Position numbers and translations under genes: made by a program. From the NCBI RefSeq assembly GCF_001653565.1, contig NZ_LYPB01000092.1, positions 158,140-222,139 on the forward strand: 64,000 nucleotides of DNA. The letters run 5' to 3'. This DNA comes from Paenibacillus oryzisoli. Lineage in GTDB: Bacteria; Bacillota; Bacilli; Paenibacillales; NBRC-103111. Numbering within the stretch: the first letter of the stretch is position 1; every line of letters starts with the position of its first letter. Under the pieces are notes generated by a model. It did no database searches, was not told the DNA's origin, and was given only the letters and a program-made list of their open reading frames with translations. Shown one piece after another: positions 7,398 through 16,375 of this stretch.

Positions 7398-8366
7398 ATG
7401 ACAAAAAAATGGATTACCCTAACAGCGATTACGGCAATTGGCCTAGTCTCATTGACCGCATGTACAGACAATACGCAAGTTAAAGAAGCATTTCAACAAT
7501 CCGTTAACAAACAATCGGAACTGAAATCGTATACGTTTGATGGAAGCACAGCTCTCGCGATTAGTGATGGCCTCATGAAATCAGCTAACCCACTTACGAA
7601 CGGGCTGTTATCTTTGATTAGAGAGAGCACGATCACTTGGAAAGGTATTAGCCAAGTAGAGCCCCTACAATATCAATCAGATTTACGTATAACTCCCAAG
7701 GGATCTACATCCCCTATCGATATACCAATCCTCATTAAAGATAGCCTATTGTATTTTAATATGCCAGCATTAAATAAGACATCGGATGAGTTCTATACAA
7801 TTGATTTGACCAAAATGAGCAGTACATCGCCAAGTCCACTTTCGGCTGATACATTAAAGAACACACCTCAAGTCTCTACAGCACTTACGAAATTGGTTTT
7901 TGAAGGACTCGATGCGAAATGGTTTAAACAAGCCAAAGACCCCATTAAGCTAGCAGATGGCTCCTCAGCCAAATCGATTCAAGTTGAGCTAACTTCCAAA
8001 AATGTAAAAGAAATAAACACTCAATTCCAAGCCAAGTTACCAGAGTTCATTGGAACTCTACAAACCAACGGATTATTAACTGCCGATAAAGCAGATGCAC
8101 TCAAGAAAAATGGGATGAACAGCATTGCACTTAAAGCACCGAGCAGCATGAAGATCGCAATAGACGATCAAGGATTTATTCGTGATCAAACACTCGATAT
8201 CACGTTCACAGTGACCCTCGATGGCAAAGCCCTCGACAATCACATTACCCTTCATCAAACCAGTGATGCGATTAATCAAGGCACCCCACTGACAAAGGAA
8301 ATTCCTGCTAAAGTGAAGAGTTTCGATGATATTCTTAAGCTCTTAACACCTGCCGCAAAAAAATAG
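7398..8366 (+). CDS. Lipoprotein of unknown function
   Basis: A 322-residue predicted lipoprotein. The start at 7398 (aggaga ten bases upstream) gives MTKKWITLTAITAIGLVSLTAC with the lipobox Cys22. The mature part begins DNTQVKEAFQQSVNKQSELKSYTFDGSTAL and alternates short strands and linkers (for example TSPIDIPILIKDSLLYFNMP), a pattern like the LolA/LppX-type curved sheets or the DUF6612-type surface lipoproteins of Paenibacillus; this is a resemblance, not an identification. It stands alone between its own promoter and terminator. Confidence 0.8.
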   Translation: MTKKWITLTAITAIGLVSLTACTDNTQVKEAFQQSVNKQSELKSYTFDGSTALAISDGLMKSANPLTNGLLSLIRESTITWKGISQVEPLQYQSDLRITPKGSTSPIDIPILIKDSLLYFNMPALNKTSDEFYTIDLTKMSSTSPSPLSADTLKNTPQVSTALTKLVFEGLDAKWFKQAKDPIKLADGSSAKSIQVELTSKNVKEINTQFQAKLPEFIGTLQTNGLLTADKADALKKNGMNSIALKAPSSMKIAIDDQGFIRDQTLDITFTVTLDGKALDNHITLHQTSDAINQGTPLTKEIPAKVKSFDDILKLLTPAAKK

Positions 8367-8376
8367 GAACAAGGTT

Positions 8377-8412
8377 AAATACTTACCTTTCCCCAATGGT
8401 AAGTATTTTTTT
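8377..8412 (+). terminator. Terminator of the lipoprotein gene
   Basis: aaatacttacc (8377-8387) pairs perfectly with ggtaagtattt (8398-8408), followed by a T-run. Confidence 0.85.
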
Positions 8413-8466
8413 GTGCTTCATTTAATAGAAATATGATAATCTATTCATAGGGGGAGAATACCATCA

Positions 8467-9564
8467 ATGAATTCTAAAAAACTCACAGCCTTGCTGTTAT
8501 CCATTGTTTTATTCACACAACTTACAATGCCTTATGGCGGTGCTTTGGCCGAGGAAACCAAATCATCACAAGATGAAGCCAAGGAACTGCTTCAGAAAGG
8601 GCTCACGATTTTCGAAATCGATAAAGAGGTCGCTCGACTCAATGAGCAGGATTCCAAAATCGGTGAGCAGATCAAACAGAATGAACAAGATATCGTAAAA
8701 CAAAGCGGTAATGTGGATGCAACTCGCAAGCATGCAGGCAAAGTGCTCCGTGCGTACTATACAGGAGATCGAGACTCCATCTGGATGCTGCTTTTCGCGG
8801 CAAACTCTTTCACCGACGTCTTGCGCATGTTCGAATACTTACAGATGATCGTCACAAATGACCATCGCTCCCTAGAGAAGTTTACGGATTCCTTCAAGCA
8901 ACTCACCAAGTTGCAAACGGAACTCGCAACTGCTAGGACTGATTTACAAGTTACCAAAGATAAATTTCTACAGCAGCGCGAGAGACTCGTTAAACTCCAA
9001 GAAGAATTGGACAAACAATTGGCCGTGAATGCCCAAGCACAAGTCATTGCAACGCAGATTAAAAGCTTGAATGATCAATGGAAACAGGAAGGTTTGCCTT
9101 TGGCCAGAGATTACTTAGACAATTTATCTATGGCTTTCCGCGAGTTGCCACAATTCTTGATCGGAGATACCAAGTATATTAGCATGACTTCAACTACGCC
9201 AATCATCAATCTCACGGATGCCGATTTCAATGCGTATCTTCACTCCAAGAGTGAACTTCTAAAAACGTTAAATTTCGAATTCAATGATGGCTCAATGGTC
9301 GCTACTGGTAAAAAAGGTGACTTGCAGATCGCGATACAGGGCAACTTCGTTCTTCTTACGAACGCTGAAAAGTTAAATGAAATACGATTTGTTGTTAATA
9401 ATCTAGAATTTAATAGCTTTAAGCTGCCCGACACAACCATTGAGGACTTTACGAAGGAATTCTCACTTGGTTTTGTACCAAAAAAAGTAATCAGTTACCT
9501 TGATGTGACCAGTGTCGAAACCAAAAAAGGCGTGGCAGTTGTTAAACTTAAATTATCTCTGTAA
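8467..9564 (+). CDS. Secreted coiled-coil protein with a CwlO/PcsB-like N-terminal domain, no hydrolase domain
   Basis: A 365-residue exported protein. A signal peptide occupies about 1-28 (cleavage after GGALA). Residues about 35-200 form a long coiled coil interrupted by LRAYYTGDRDSIWMLLFAAN and SFTDVLRMFEYLQMIVTND, which strongly resembles the conserved element of the CwlO, PcsB and EnvC coiled-coil domain that docks on FtsEX. In those proteins a catalytic NlpC/P60, CHAP or LytM domain follows; here the C-terminal 150 residues (from about LPLARDYLDNL) are an unrecognised, strand-rich domain without a visible Cys/His or metal motif. An activator or adaptor role at the cell wall is inferred. 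The start has gggggag upstream. Confidence 0.75.
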   Translation: MNSKKLTALLLSIVLFTQLTMPYGGALAEETKSSQDEAKELLQKGLTIFEIDKEVARLNEQDSKIGEQIKQNEQDIVKQSGNVDATRKHAGKVLRAYYTGDRDSIWMLLFAANSFTDVLRMFEYLQMIVTNDHRSLEKFTDSFKQLTKLQTELATARTDLQVTKDKFLQQRERLVKLQEELDKQLAVNAQAQVIATQIKSLNDQWKQEGLPLARDYLDNLSMAFRELPQFLIGDTKYISMTSTTPIINLTDADFNAYLHSKSELLKTLNFEFNDGSMVATGKKGDLQIAIQGNFVLLTNAEKLNEIRFVVNNLEFNSFKLPDTTIEDFTKEFSLGFVPKKVISYLDVTSVETKKGVAVVKLKLSL

Positions 9565-9604
9565 ACTAGTAGGGATAATGAATGTAAAGTGAGGACAACC
9601 CACC

Positions 9605-10096
9605 ATGGAATTCAAGATAGGTATAATGATGGATTTACCAGACGGAAAAATACCTGGCTTCTATGCCCAAATCGTCAAAGCACTTGCCGGTAAAGTCCAG
9701 CTATTCGATCGTGATAAAGAAATGCTAATTGTCAGCAATGAGGAACAGCAACGTGCTGCGCTTGAAGTGATGAACCACTTTCACATTGAGACATCTATAA
9801 TGGAACTTCGCCTTCTGGATGAATCGGCCGAATTAACAGACCTATTCAGTGATTACGGGTTCACCAGCCGCGCAGAGCATAACTATGTGTACGATAAAAT
9901 CGTGATTCCCTTCCGCTTTACTGCGGATAGCTCCCCCGTTGAAGTTGATCAAGCAGCTCTTCAGGTCGAAGAGCACCTTATTGCACAATATAAGGACGCT
10001 GAGCACCGCGACGTGTATATTGCTGATCGACAATTCGAGGAGCTGATGCACGGCATCGCCAAAGCCTATCGTGTCAGCATTGAAATCGTACGTTAA
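9605..10096 (+). CDS. Hypothetical protein, 163 residues
   Basis: A soluble 163-residue protein (start MEFKIGIMMDLPDGKIPGFY) that I do not recognise. It has no signal peptide, membrane segment or cysteine-rich motif; composition is acidic with alternating strands and helices. It is 41 bases after the coiled-coil gene, with a gtgagg ribosome site, and shares the downstream terminator with that gene, so the two are probably cotranscribed. No function is proposed. Confidence 0.75.
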   Translation: MEFKIGIMMDLPDGKIPGFYAQIVKALAGKVQLFDRDKEMLIVSNEEQQRAALEVMNHFHIETSIMELRLLDESAELTDLFSDYGFTSRAEHNYVYDKIVIPFRFTADSSPVEVDQAALQVEEHLIAQYKDAEHRDVYIADRQFEELMHGIAKAYRVSIEIVR

Positions 10097-10104
10097 ATGC
10101 AGCA

Positions 10105-10134
10105 AAAAGCCCACATCAGCTGATGTGGGCTTTT
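10105..10134. terminator. Bidirectional terminator between convergent genes
   Basis: A perfect 30-bp palindrome (arms aaaagcccacatcag and its complement), with A-run on one side and T-run on the other, between the 163-residue gene and the PIN-PhoH gene. It can stop transcription from both sides. Confidence 0.9.
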
Positions 10135-10140
10135 CTTGTT

Positions 10141-11472
10141 TTAGAGCAAATCGGCTGCCAATTGGGCCAGATGTGACCGTTCACCGCGTTCCAATGTGAT
10201 ATGTCCACTGATACCTTCCTGTTTAAAGCGTTCTACCACATACGTAAGCCCGTTGCTGGAAGCATCGAGGTAAGGATGGTCGATTTGATCAGGATCGCCA
10301 AGGAGAACGATTTTACTGCCCTCTCCAACCCGAGATACAATCGTCTTCACTTCGTGTTTCGAGAGGTTCTGTGCTTCATCGATAATAATAAATTGCCCAG
10401 GAATGGAGCGTCCACGAATGTACGTTAATGCTTCCACTTGAATACTACCTAGACCGGCAAGTATTTTTTCTATATCACCTGGTTTTTTGGTATCGAAAAG
10501 GTATTCCAAATTATCATAGATCGGCTGCATCCATGGGCGCAGCTTTTCATCTTTTTCACCAGGCAGGTAACCGATATCCTTGCCCATCGGAACGACCGGA
10601 CGAGCAATTAACAGTTTCTTATATTTACGATCATCCTCAATTTTCATGAGCCCCGCAGCTAACGTAAGCAGCGTTTTACCTGTACCCGCTTTCCCAGTTA
10701 GGGTGACGAGCGGGATATCGTCATTGAGCAGTAGCTCAAGTGCCATTCGCTGCTGCGCGTTACGCGCGGCGATTCCCCAGATGGGATCATTACTCATGTA
10801 AAGCGGCTCAAGCTTTTTGGCATCTGGTGTAACTTTGAGCAATGCGGACTTGGAGGAGCCTAGCTCATCACGAAGAATCACGAATTCATGCGGATGCAGC
10901 ATATAGCTCAAATTAAGTGATGTCACGGTCAAGAAGCGATACGAATAGAATTCATCAATAATCGAAGGGTGAACAAAGAGTGTGATATAGCCCGTATACA
11001 TATCGGTTTGGGCGACAATCCGATCTGTTAAGTAATCCTGCGCCGGGATACCCAGTACGTCCGCTTTAATTCGGACCAGTGTATCTTTACTAACAATAAC
11101 GACAGGTCTTGCCACATCATTCTCTTGTTCTTCCAAATGGTAATTAAGAGCAACCGCTAGAATGCGATTGTCGTTCGTTAATTCCGCAAACGTATCTTGC
11201 AGCTTGGCAAAGCTGCGATGATTAAGCTCCACTTTAATGCTGCCGCCATGTCCAAGTGTAATACCATCGGATAAATTGCCTTTCGCTCTTAATCCGTCTA
11301 GTAATCTCGAAACATGTCTAGCATTGCGACCGATTTCATCCGCATTTCGTTTCTTAGAATCGATTTCTTCCAACACCACGGCGGGTATGACCACTTCATT
11401 ATCTTCAAATGCGAATAAAGCATTGGGATCCTGAAGAAGTACATTGGTATCTAACACGTAAATTTTTTTCAT
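10141..11472 (-). CDS. PIN domain-PhoH family ATPase (YlaK-like)
   Basis: A 443-residue two-domain protein. The N-terminal PIN nuclease-like domain begins MKKIYVLDTNVLLQDPNAL with the metal-binding Asp8 and continues to about 170. The C-terminal PhoH ATPase domain has Walker A KAGTGKT near residue 260, GYLPGEKDEKLRPWMQPIYD, and Walker B FIIIDEAQNLS. This fusion is the YlaK/PhoH2 type, proposed in the literature to be an RNA helicase-ribonuclease. The start is 11472, with gggagggg upstream, since the longer reading adds residues outside the PIN fold. It is divergent from the YlaJ-like lipoprotein gene, as in B. subtilis. Confidence 0.9.
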   Translation of the reverse strand: MKKIYVLDTNVLLQDPNALFAFEDNEVVIPAVVLEEIDSKKRNADEIGRNARHVSRLLDGLRAKGNLSDGITLGHGGSIKVELNHRSFAKLQDTFAELTNDNRILAVALNYHLEEQENDVARPVVIVSKDTLVRIKADVLGIPAQDYLTDRIVAQTDMYTGYITLFVHPSIIDEFYSYRFLTVTSLNLSYMLHPHEFVILRDELGSSKSALLKVTPDAKKLEPLYMSNDPIWGIAARNAQQRMALELLLNDDIPLVTLTGKAGTGKTLLTLAAGLMKIEDDRKYKKLLIARPVVPMGKDIGYLPGEKDEKLRPWMQPIYDNLEYLFDTKKPGDIEKILAGLGSIQVEALTYIRGRSIPGQFIIIDEAQNLSKHEVKTIVSRVGEGSKIVLLGDPDQIDHPYLDASSNGLTYVVERFKQEGISGHITLERGERSHLAQLAADLL

Positions 11473-11585
11473 TGGTGTGTCCCCTCCCAGATTTGGCGTT
11501 AGATCATTGGTTATATTCATACATACAACCTAACTGTACAGGACAAACTAAACGCGAGATTCAAGGAAAGAAGGGAACGATTCTG

Positions 11586-12134
11586 GTGAGACTAATATAC
11601 GTATGCGGACTGATACTGATCCTCGCGGTAGGCTGCAGTCAAGCGCCGAAAAGTGGTGCCCCCTCTCAAGATACGAATCAAAATCAAGTAAAAGTTCAAC
11701 AAATTGCTCCGCAAAAGCTAGAAATCAAAGATTCTAAGGCGGTTGCAGCGCATTTGGAAAACCTAGCATTGGGTATCCCGCAGGTTGAAAGCGCACATTG
11801 CGTCGTCTTCGGCAATACAGCTGTTGTCGGCATTAATATTAAGAAGGAGCTTGATCGAGCCAAAGTCGGAACCGTTAAATATTCGGTCGCCGAAGCACTC
11901 AAGAAAGATCCTTATGGGGTTAATGCGATCGTAACGGCTGATATGGATTTGGATCAACGCTTACGCAACATCCGGGATAACATTCAAGCAGGAAGACCTA
12001 TACAAGGCTTTGCAGAACAAATGGCTGATATCGTCGGTCGCGTCATGCCGCAACTGCCACGTGATATCCGAAACGATCCAGACATCGATAACGCAGGTCC
12101 GAATGGAGATAGCACCCAGGTACCAGCCCGATAA
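11586..12134 (+). CDS. YhcN/YlaJ family sporulation lipoprotein
   Basis: A 182-residue lipoprotein. The GTG at 11586, preceded by gaaggga, gives the lipoprotein signal VRLIYVCGLILILAVGC with the lipidated Cys17; no ATG fits. The body matches the YhcN/YlaJ family: AAHLENLALGIPQVESAHCVVFGNTAVVGI and then DRAKVGTVKYSVAEALKKDP with ADMDLDQRLRNIRDNI. Members are forespore-expressed and localise to the spore membrane or cortex, affecting germination. The neighbouring YlaK-like gene supports the YlaJ assignment. Confidence 0.9.
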   Translation: MRLIYVCGLILILAVGCSQAPKSGAPSQDTNQNQVKVQQIAPQKLEIKDSKAVAAHLENLALGIPQVESAHCVVFGNTAVVGINIKKELDRAKVGTVKYSVAEALKKDPYGVNAIVTADMDLDQRLRNIRDNIQAGRPIQGFAEQMADIVGRVMPQLPRDIRNDPDIDNAGPNGDSTQVPAR

Positions 12135-12149
12135 TTGGCTGTAGATGAC

Positions 12150-12187
12150 AAAAAGCCTGACTGCAAACGCAGATCTAGGCTTTTTTT
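12150..12187 (+). terminator. Terminator of the spore lipoprotein gene
   Basis: aaaaagcct (12150-12158) pairs with aggcttttt (12177-12185), with an inner ctgc/gcag stem, followed by T. Its 3' part is also the end of the small minus-strand reading frame at 12175-12318. Confidence 0.85.
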
Positions 12188-12318
12188 ATCGCATCAAAAA
12201 CTTGGCCGAGTGAAATAAGGGCATCTCGGCTCTCACAAGCTTTCGCATATTGGGCTGGATTCATCATGTGGGCGCTAGCTATCCATTGCATCGGTGCAGC
12301 AGTAAGATATTCAGCCAT
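12175..12318 (-). CDS. Small protein of 47 residues, unknown
   Basis: Reading the minus strand from an ATG at 12318 with a strong Shine-Dalgarno (taggagg, nine bases upstream) gives 47 residues starting MAEYLTAAPMQWIASAHMMN and ending FDAIKKA before TAG. The codon use is like that of its neighbours, and the last codons (IKK) are encoded by the terminator of the convergent gene. It is too short for ordinary gene callers. I recognise no family; there is one Cys and no membrane segment. The ribosome site is the main reason to accept it. Confidence 0.6.
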   Translation of the reverse strand: MAEYLTAAPMQWIASAHMMNPAQYAKACESRDALISLGQVFDAIKKA

Positions 12319-12507
12319 ATCGTTTGCGCCTCCTACTAGGTGGTTGAAAACGCTCCTTACACTTACAGTATAGCATAGTGAGTGCCAAGCGTTCCACCAT
12401 TATGTATCTATTTTCAAATCAACAGGCACTCCTTTATTGCCCAGATATATTTAAGTGTACGTTGATTTGTTAAAGTTATGTCCACGGATGTTCATAGGGT
12501 CTGACCG

Positions 12508-12789
12508 CTACTGATTATTGTAAATCGGATTCGAGTTGATATCATCCAACAGCTTTTCCGCACTCTCCCGGTCGAAACAATGCTTATGATATTCGCCCTC
12601 ATGATCATAGCCAATCCATATTTTCATCGGATCATCTATGGGGAGAACTTCAAGATTGCTGACCCCGTGATCTTCAACTAAAATAAGAGCAAAGAAATCC
12701 AACGTATCCTTCGCCGCTTCATCCTCAGGACGAGCCTGAGATACGATATGCATTTGCAGCCAATTGAAAAAAGCATCCCCTAACTTCAT
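12508..12789 (-). CDS. Hypothetical protein, 93 residues
   Basis: A small acidic soluble protein (MKLGDAFFNWLQMHIVSQAR ...). It has features of a small alpha/beta protein, for example MKIWIGYDHEGEYHKHCFDRESAEKLLDDI, but no family that I can name. A gagga site lies upstream of the ATG. It starts 5 bases after the stop of the 144-residue gene, so the two are translationally close and likely cotranscribed with the YlaH-like gene upstream. Confidence 0.75.
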   Translation of the reverse strand: MKLGDAFFNWLQMHIVSQARPEDEAAKDTLDFFALILVEDHGVSNLEVLPIDDPMKIWIGYDHEGEYHKHCFDRESAEKLLDDINSNPIYNNQ

Positions 12790-12794
12790 TGAAA

Positions 12795-13229
12795 TCAGCC
12801 ATCCTCTCTTAGTAGAACAATATCATAACCGGCATGTAACCAATCCATCCATTGTTTGATCCATACTGCATGCTTGCCAAAGCTAACTTCCCGATGTTCA
12901 TCCATCGCCATTAGAAGTGCCTTGACTTCCAACCTAGTCAACAAACGGTCCATAAAGGCTTCTGCACAGTGCGAAAGATGAAAAGGCTTAGAATCAAAGA
13001 CAATATCACCTTCACGCATTAAATCTAATTCTACGAAGTCTGAACCACATACCTCTTCTTCATCACTGAGCAGCAGGCTCGATTTGAACATAGGCAGCAA
13101 GCGAGGATGTTGATTGCTTGCCAGTTGACGGAACGATTCGAGCTCCGCGTCGGGGAGGCAGCTTATGCGCTCGGCACCTAACACAAGCGGTGAATAACTA
13201 AGAATAGGCGTCAACCAAAATCGGGTCAT
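12795..13229 (-). CDS. Hypothetical protein, 144 residues
   Basis: A soluble protein (MTRFWLTPILSYSPLVLGAE ...) with no signal peptide and no recognised domain. It contains FVELDLMREGDIVFDSKPFHLSHCAEAFMDRLL and a Trp-rich C-terminal part (WIKQWMDWLHAGYDIVLL). aaggag lies upstream of the ATG. It is between YlaH and the 93-residue gene on the same strand, with short gaps that indicate one transcription unit. Confidence 0.75.
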   Translation of the reverse strand: MTRFWLTPILSYSPLVLGAERISCLPDAELESFRQLASNQHPRLLPMFKSSLLLSDEEEVCGSDFVELDLMREGDIVFDSKPFHLSHCAEAFMDRLLTRLEVKALLMAMDEHREVSFGKHAVWIKQWMDWLHAGYDIVLLREDG

Positions 13230-13250
13230 AAGGCATGAACTCCTTACTCG

Positions 13251-13556
13251 TTAAGTCGGCCTTTTGCCGGTTCTTTTTTCAATAAAATAACGAATTCTCA
13301 CCATGAACATCAAAGAAATCGCTACAGCCAAGCAAAGTACAATTGGCAAGCCTACAATTTGGAATACGAGCAGCATTACCGAACCGATTGCTAACAACAC
13401 ATAGATTAGAGCTGTTTTAAGCACAGGCAGCTTACGGGTACGAAATACTTTATTGTACACATAGGACATGAAAATAAAGATTAAAAGATACGTTATAAAG
13501 AGGTGATCGGCAAACCATTCATTCAGGGCAGTCAACGAATATACACTCCATTTCAT
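13251..13556 (-). CDS. YlaH-like membrane protein
   Basis: A 101-residue membrane protein with three hydrophobic segments (about 17-34, 46-62 and 66-86) and a basic tail RYFIEKRTGKRPT. The opening ALNEWFADHLFITYLLIFIFMSYVYNKVFR and the KLPVLKTALIYVLLAIGS segment match the YlaH-like family. In B. subtilis ylaH directly follows the BipA/TypA gene ylaG, as it does here. Function unknown. Confidence 0.85.
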   Translation of the reverse strand: MKWSVYSLTALNEWFADHLFITYLLIFIFMSYVYNKVFRTRKLPVLKTALIYVLLAIGSVMLLVFQIVGLPIVLCLAVAISLMFMVRIRYFIEKRTGKRPT

Positions 13557-13614
13557 TAATAGGTTCAGTCATCCAAGGTAAGTCATTCTTCATTATCCCT
13601 TAAAACGACAATAA

Positions 13615-13657
13615 AATAAAGGGAAATGCGGCTAGAAAGCCCACATTTCCCTTTATT
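13615..13657 (-). terminator. Terminator after typA
   Basis: A 14-bp inverted repeat, aataaagggaaatg (13615-13628) and catttccctttatt (13644-13657), directly after the typA stop. The loop is 15 bases and the arms end in A/T runs, so it may work in both directions. Confidence 0.8.
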
Positions 13658-13672
13658 CGAATACTTTGTGAA

Positions 13673-15514
13673 TTAAACGTTAGCTTCCGCTGTTTTGCGG
13701 TGCTTCTCAGCACGCTCGCGCTCGCTCTTGTTTAAAATCTTTTTACGAATACGAACCGATTTCGGTGTAATTTCACAATACTCATCATCGTTCAAGTACT
13801 CAAGCGCTTGCTCCAAAGAGTACGAGCGAGGTGTTTTCATTTTCACGGTTTCTTCTTTGTTCGCAGAACGGATGTTGTTTACTGCTTTTTCTTTGCATAT
13901 GTTAACGATGATGTCATTGTCACGCGTGTGCTCACCAACAACCATACCTTCGTAAACTTCTGTTTGTGGATGTACGAACAAGATACCGCGATCTTCAACG
14001 GAAAGAATTCCGTAAAGTGTGGATACACCGGATTCGCTGGATACAAGTACGCCTTCATGACGTCCGCCAACGCCAGCTCCTTGGTAAGGGCCATAGCTGT
14101 CAAATGCATGGTTCATAATTCCGTAACCACGCGTTAATGTCAAGAAGTTCGTTCTGTAACCGATCAAACCACGTGCAGGAATCTTGAACTCTAGACGAAC
14201 GTTGCCGCTACCGTTGTTAATCATGTTGACCATTTCGGCTTTACGGGAACCTAGGCTCTCCATAACGGAACCCATGCTATCTTCTGGAACGTCGATGATT
14301 AAATGCTCAATCGGCTCCATTTTTTGTCCGTCGATTTGACGAATGATAACTTCTGGTTTGGAAACTTGCAATTCAAAGCCTTCACGGCGCATGTTCTCGA
14401 TCAAAATACCTAAGTGAAGCTCACCGCGGCCAGATACGATAAAGGCATCCGGGCTGTCTGTATCTTCAACACGAAGAGAAACGTCTGTTTCAAGCTCTTT
14501 GTATAGACGCTCACGGATTTTACGGGAAGTAACCCATTTACCTTCACGACCTGCGAATGGCGAGTTGTTCACGATAAATGTCATTTGAAGCGTTGGCTCA
14601 TCGATTTTCAAAACTGGCAAAGCTTCTGGGTTCGTAGGATCAGCTACTGTTTCACCAATGTTAATATCTTTGATACCTGCTATGGCAATAATGTCCCCTG
14701 CAGCTGCTTCTTCAATTTCAATACGTTTCAAACCACTAAACCCGAAAAGTTTCTCGATTCTAGCTTGTTTTTGTCCGCCTTCACGTGTCATAACTGCAAC
14801 AGTTTGTCCTTGACGGATTTTACCACGGTTCACACGGCCTACACCGATACGACCCAAGTACTCATTGTAATCCATCAATGTAACTAAGAATTGAAGCGGT
14901 TGTTCCACATCTTCCGTTGGAGCTGGGATATGTTGGACTACTGTCTCATAAATTGCTTCCATGTTATCATCTTGTTTCTCTGGATCAAGACTTGAAGTAC
15001 CTTGCAATGCGGAAGCATAAACAACGTGGAAATCAAGTTGCTCGTCAGTAGCACCAAGTTCAATGAACAAGTCTAGAACTTCGTCAACAACTTCTTGTGG
15101 ACGAGCATTCGGACGGTCAATTTTGTTTACAACGACTACTGGAGATAAGTTGCTCTCAAGTGCTTTACGTAGAACGAATTTCGTTTGTGGCATTGTGCCT
15201 TCGAAAGCATCTACAACCAACAATACACCGTCTACCATTTTCATGATACGTTCAACTTCTCCACCGAAGTCAGCATGTCCTGGTGTATCTACAATGTTAA
15301 TCAAGTAATCTTTATAGTTAATCGCCGTATTTTTGGCAAGGATGGTAATACCGCGTTCTCTTTCTAGATCATTGGAGTCCATCGCTCTTTCTTGAATAGC
15401 TTCGTTATCGCGGAATGTTCCGGATTGTTGAAGCAATTTATCTACGAGTGTTGTTTTACCGTGGTCAACGTGTGCGATAATAGCAATATTGCGAATCTTG
15501 TCTCTTGCATGCAT
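13673..15514 (-). CDS. typA: Ribosome-associated GTPase TypA/BipA
   Basis: A 613-residue translational GTPase of the EF-G-like superfamily that binds 70S ribosomes and helps 50S assembly under stress. The G domain has [15 protein letters not shown] (P-loop), the switch region [22 protein letters not shown] and NKIDRP. Domain II and the C-terminal BipA-specific region follow ([49 protein letters not shown]). The ATG at 15514 is preferred to a TTG nine bases upstream because gagaggg is ten bases before the ATG. Full length and intact. Confidence 0.97.
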   Translation of the reverse strand: MHARDKIRNIAIIAHVDHGKTTLVDKLLQQSGTFRDNEAIQERAMDSNDLERERGITILAKNTAINYKDYLINIVDTPGHADFGGEVERIMKMVDGVLLVVDAFEGTMPQTKFVLRKALESNLSPVVVVNKIDRPNARPQEVVDEVLDLFIELGATDEQLDFHVVYASALQGTSSLDPEKQDDNMEAIYETVVQHIPAPTEDVEQPLQFLVTLMDYNEYLGRIGVGRVNRGKIRQGQTVAVMTREGGQKQARIEKLFGFSGLKRIEIEEAAAGDIIAIAGIKDINIGETVADPTNPEALPVLKIDEPTLQMTFIVNNSPFAGREGKWVTSRKIRERLYKELETDVSLRVEDTDSPDAFIVSGRGELHLGILIENMRREGFELQVSKPEVIIRQIDGQKMEPIEHLIIDVPEDSMGSVMESLGSRKAEMVNMINNGSGNVRLEFKIPARGLIGYRTNFLTLTRGYGIMNHAFDSYGPYQGAGVGGRHEGVLVSSESGVSTLYGILSVEDRGILFVHPQTEVYEGMVVGEHTRDNDIIVNICKEKAVNNIRSANKEETVKMKTPRSYSLEQALEYLNDDEYCEITPKSVRIRKKILNKSERERAEKHRKTAEANV

Positions 15515-15559
15515 GAATGTCAAACCCTCTCTACCCTATAATTTTCGTCTCTGTTCATA

Positions 15560-15590
15560 AAACAAGCGTCGGACATAAGCGCCGACGCTT
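15560..15590 (-). terminator. Terminator of the LiaI-like membrane protein gene
   Basis: aagcgtcgg (15564-15572) and ccgacgctt (15582-15590) form a perfect 9-bp stem; on the minus strand a short T-run follows. It separates the gene at 15679 from typA. Confidence 0.75.
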
Positions 15591-15678
15591 GACATTTACC
15601 CTTAGTATACGCAGTTTCTCGACATTATGCAAGACAAAAGGCACACTTAACAAAACTTTTAACTGGAAAGAAGTAAGA

Positions 15679-16161
15679 TCACCATAGTCTTCGCTTTCGG
15701 AAAATCATGGAAAGTCCAACAACCACAAGGATCAAAGCGATTACATAAATCCCTAATTTGACTAGCAAAGTCAAAGCAAAAAGCGTTGCTGAAATAATGC
15801 CTAACACCATAGCAGCAATCCAAATCCCTCGATCACTCCCCCGATCAAACAAGTGAAGCTCGTACAAACCAATAGCAGGACCTAGAATGAAGCCGGGCCA
15901 AATATAAGACATGGAGCCCCATCCAAATAAGTTACAGAAGAAAAACATAAGTGCGTATAAGGTTAAAATGCCACCAGGAACGAGTACGCCAGCTGGTAAA
16001 CGACGATTAAAATACAACAAATGAAAGAGGAGCCCAGGCACGAGTAAGACAAGCGGCCAAAAGAAGGAGATCAGCAACTGGAAGACTCCTAATTTGCCTA
16101 GCAGCAATAAGACAGCCAAGCCAATAAATACAAGACCAATGGAGTAGCTATTTCTAGCGAT
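15679..16161 (-). CDS. Membrane protein, probable ATC start codon
   Basis: A polytopic membrane protein (about six hydrophobic segments) ending in a basic tail MIFRKRRLW. Inside is LLVPGLLFHLLYFNRRLPAGVLVPGGILTLYALMFFF; the N-terminal hairpin with GLVFIGLAVLLLLGKLGVF resembles LiaI/DUF5668-type proteins. From the nearest usual start (TTG at 16119) it has 146 residues but would lose half of its first helix and has no ribosome site. A strong aggagg at 16169-16174 lies seven bases before an in-frame ATC at 16161, giving 160 residues beginning (M)ARNSYSIGLVFIG. I therefore place the start there. Function unknown; no operon partner. Confidence 0.7.
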   Translation of the reverse strand: MARNSYSIGLVFIGLAVLLLLGKLGVFQLLISFFWPLVLLVPGLLFHLLYFNRRLPAGVLVPGGILTLYALMFFFCNLFGWGSMSYIWPGFILGPAIGLYELHLFDRGSDRGIWIAAMVLGIISATLFALTLLVKLGIYVIALILVVVGLSMIFRKRRLW

Positions 16162-16375
16162 ACGAACCCCTCCTAAAGTGAAAAATATTAAATAGGTTGA
16201 AAGCGGTCAATACATCGACACCCTTCAACAAATATTTTAGCTTACATGACATGGAATTGCTAGGTGTTTCTCGTTGGCGTTCTTTGCGTTCAATTCCAAT
16301 TGACGGGGTATACTAAAGCTCGCGCAGACCCTTTGCCTTGACAATGGTCGTCTGATGTTCGACTGGGGAGGTATC

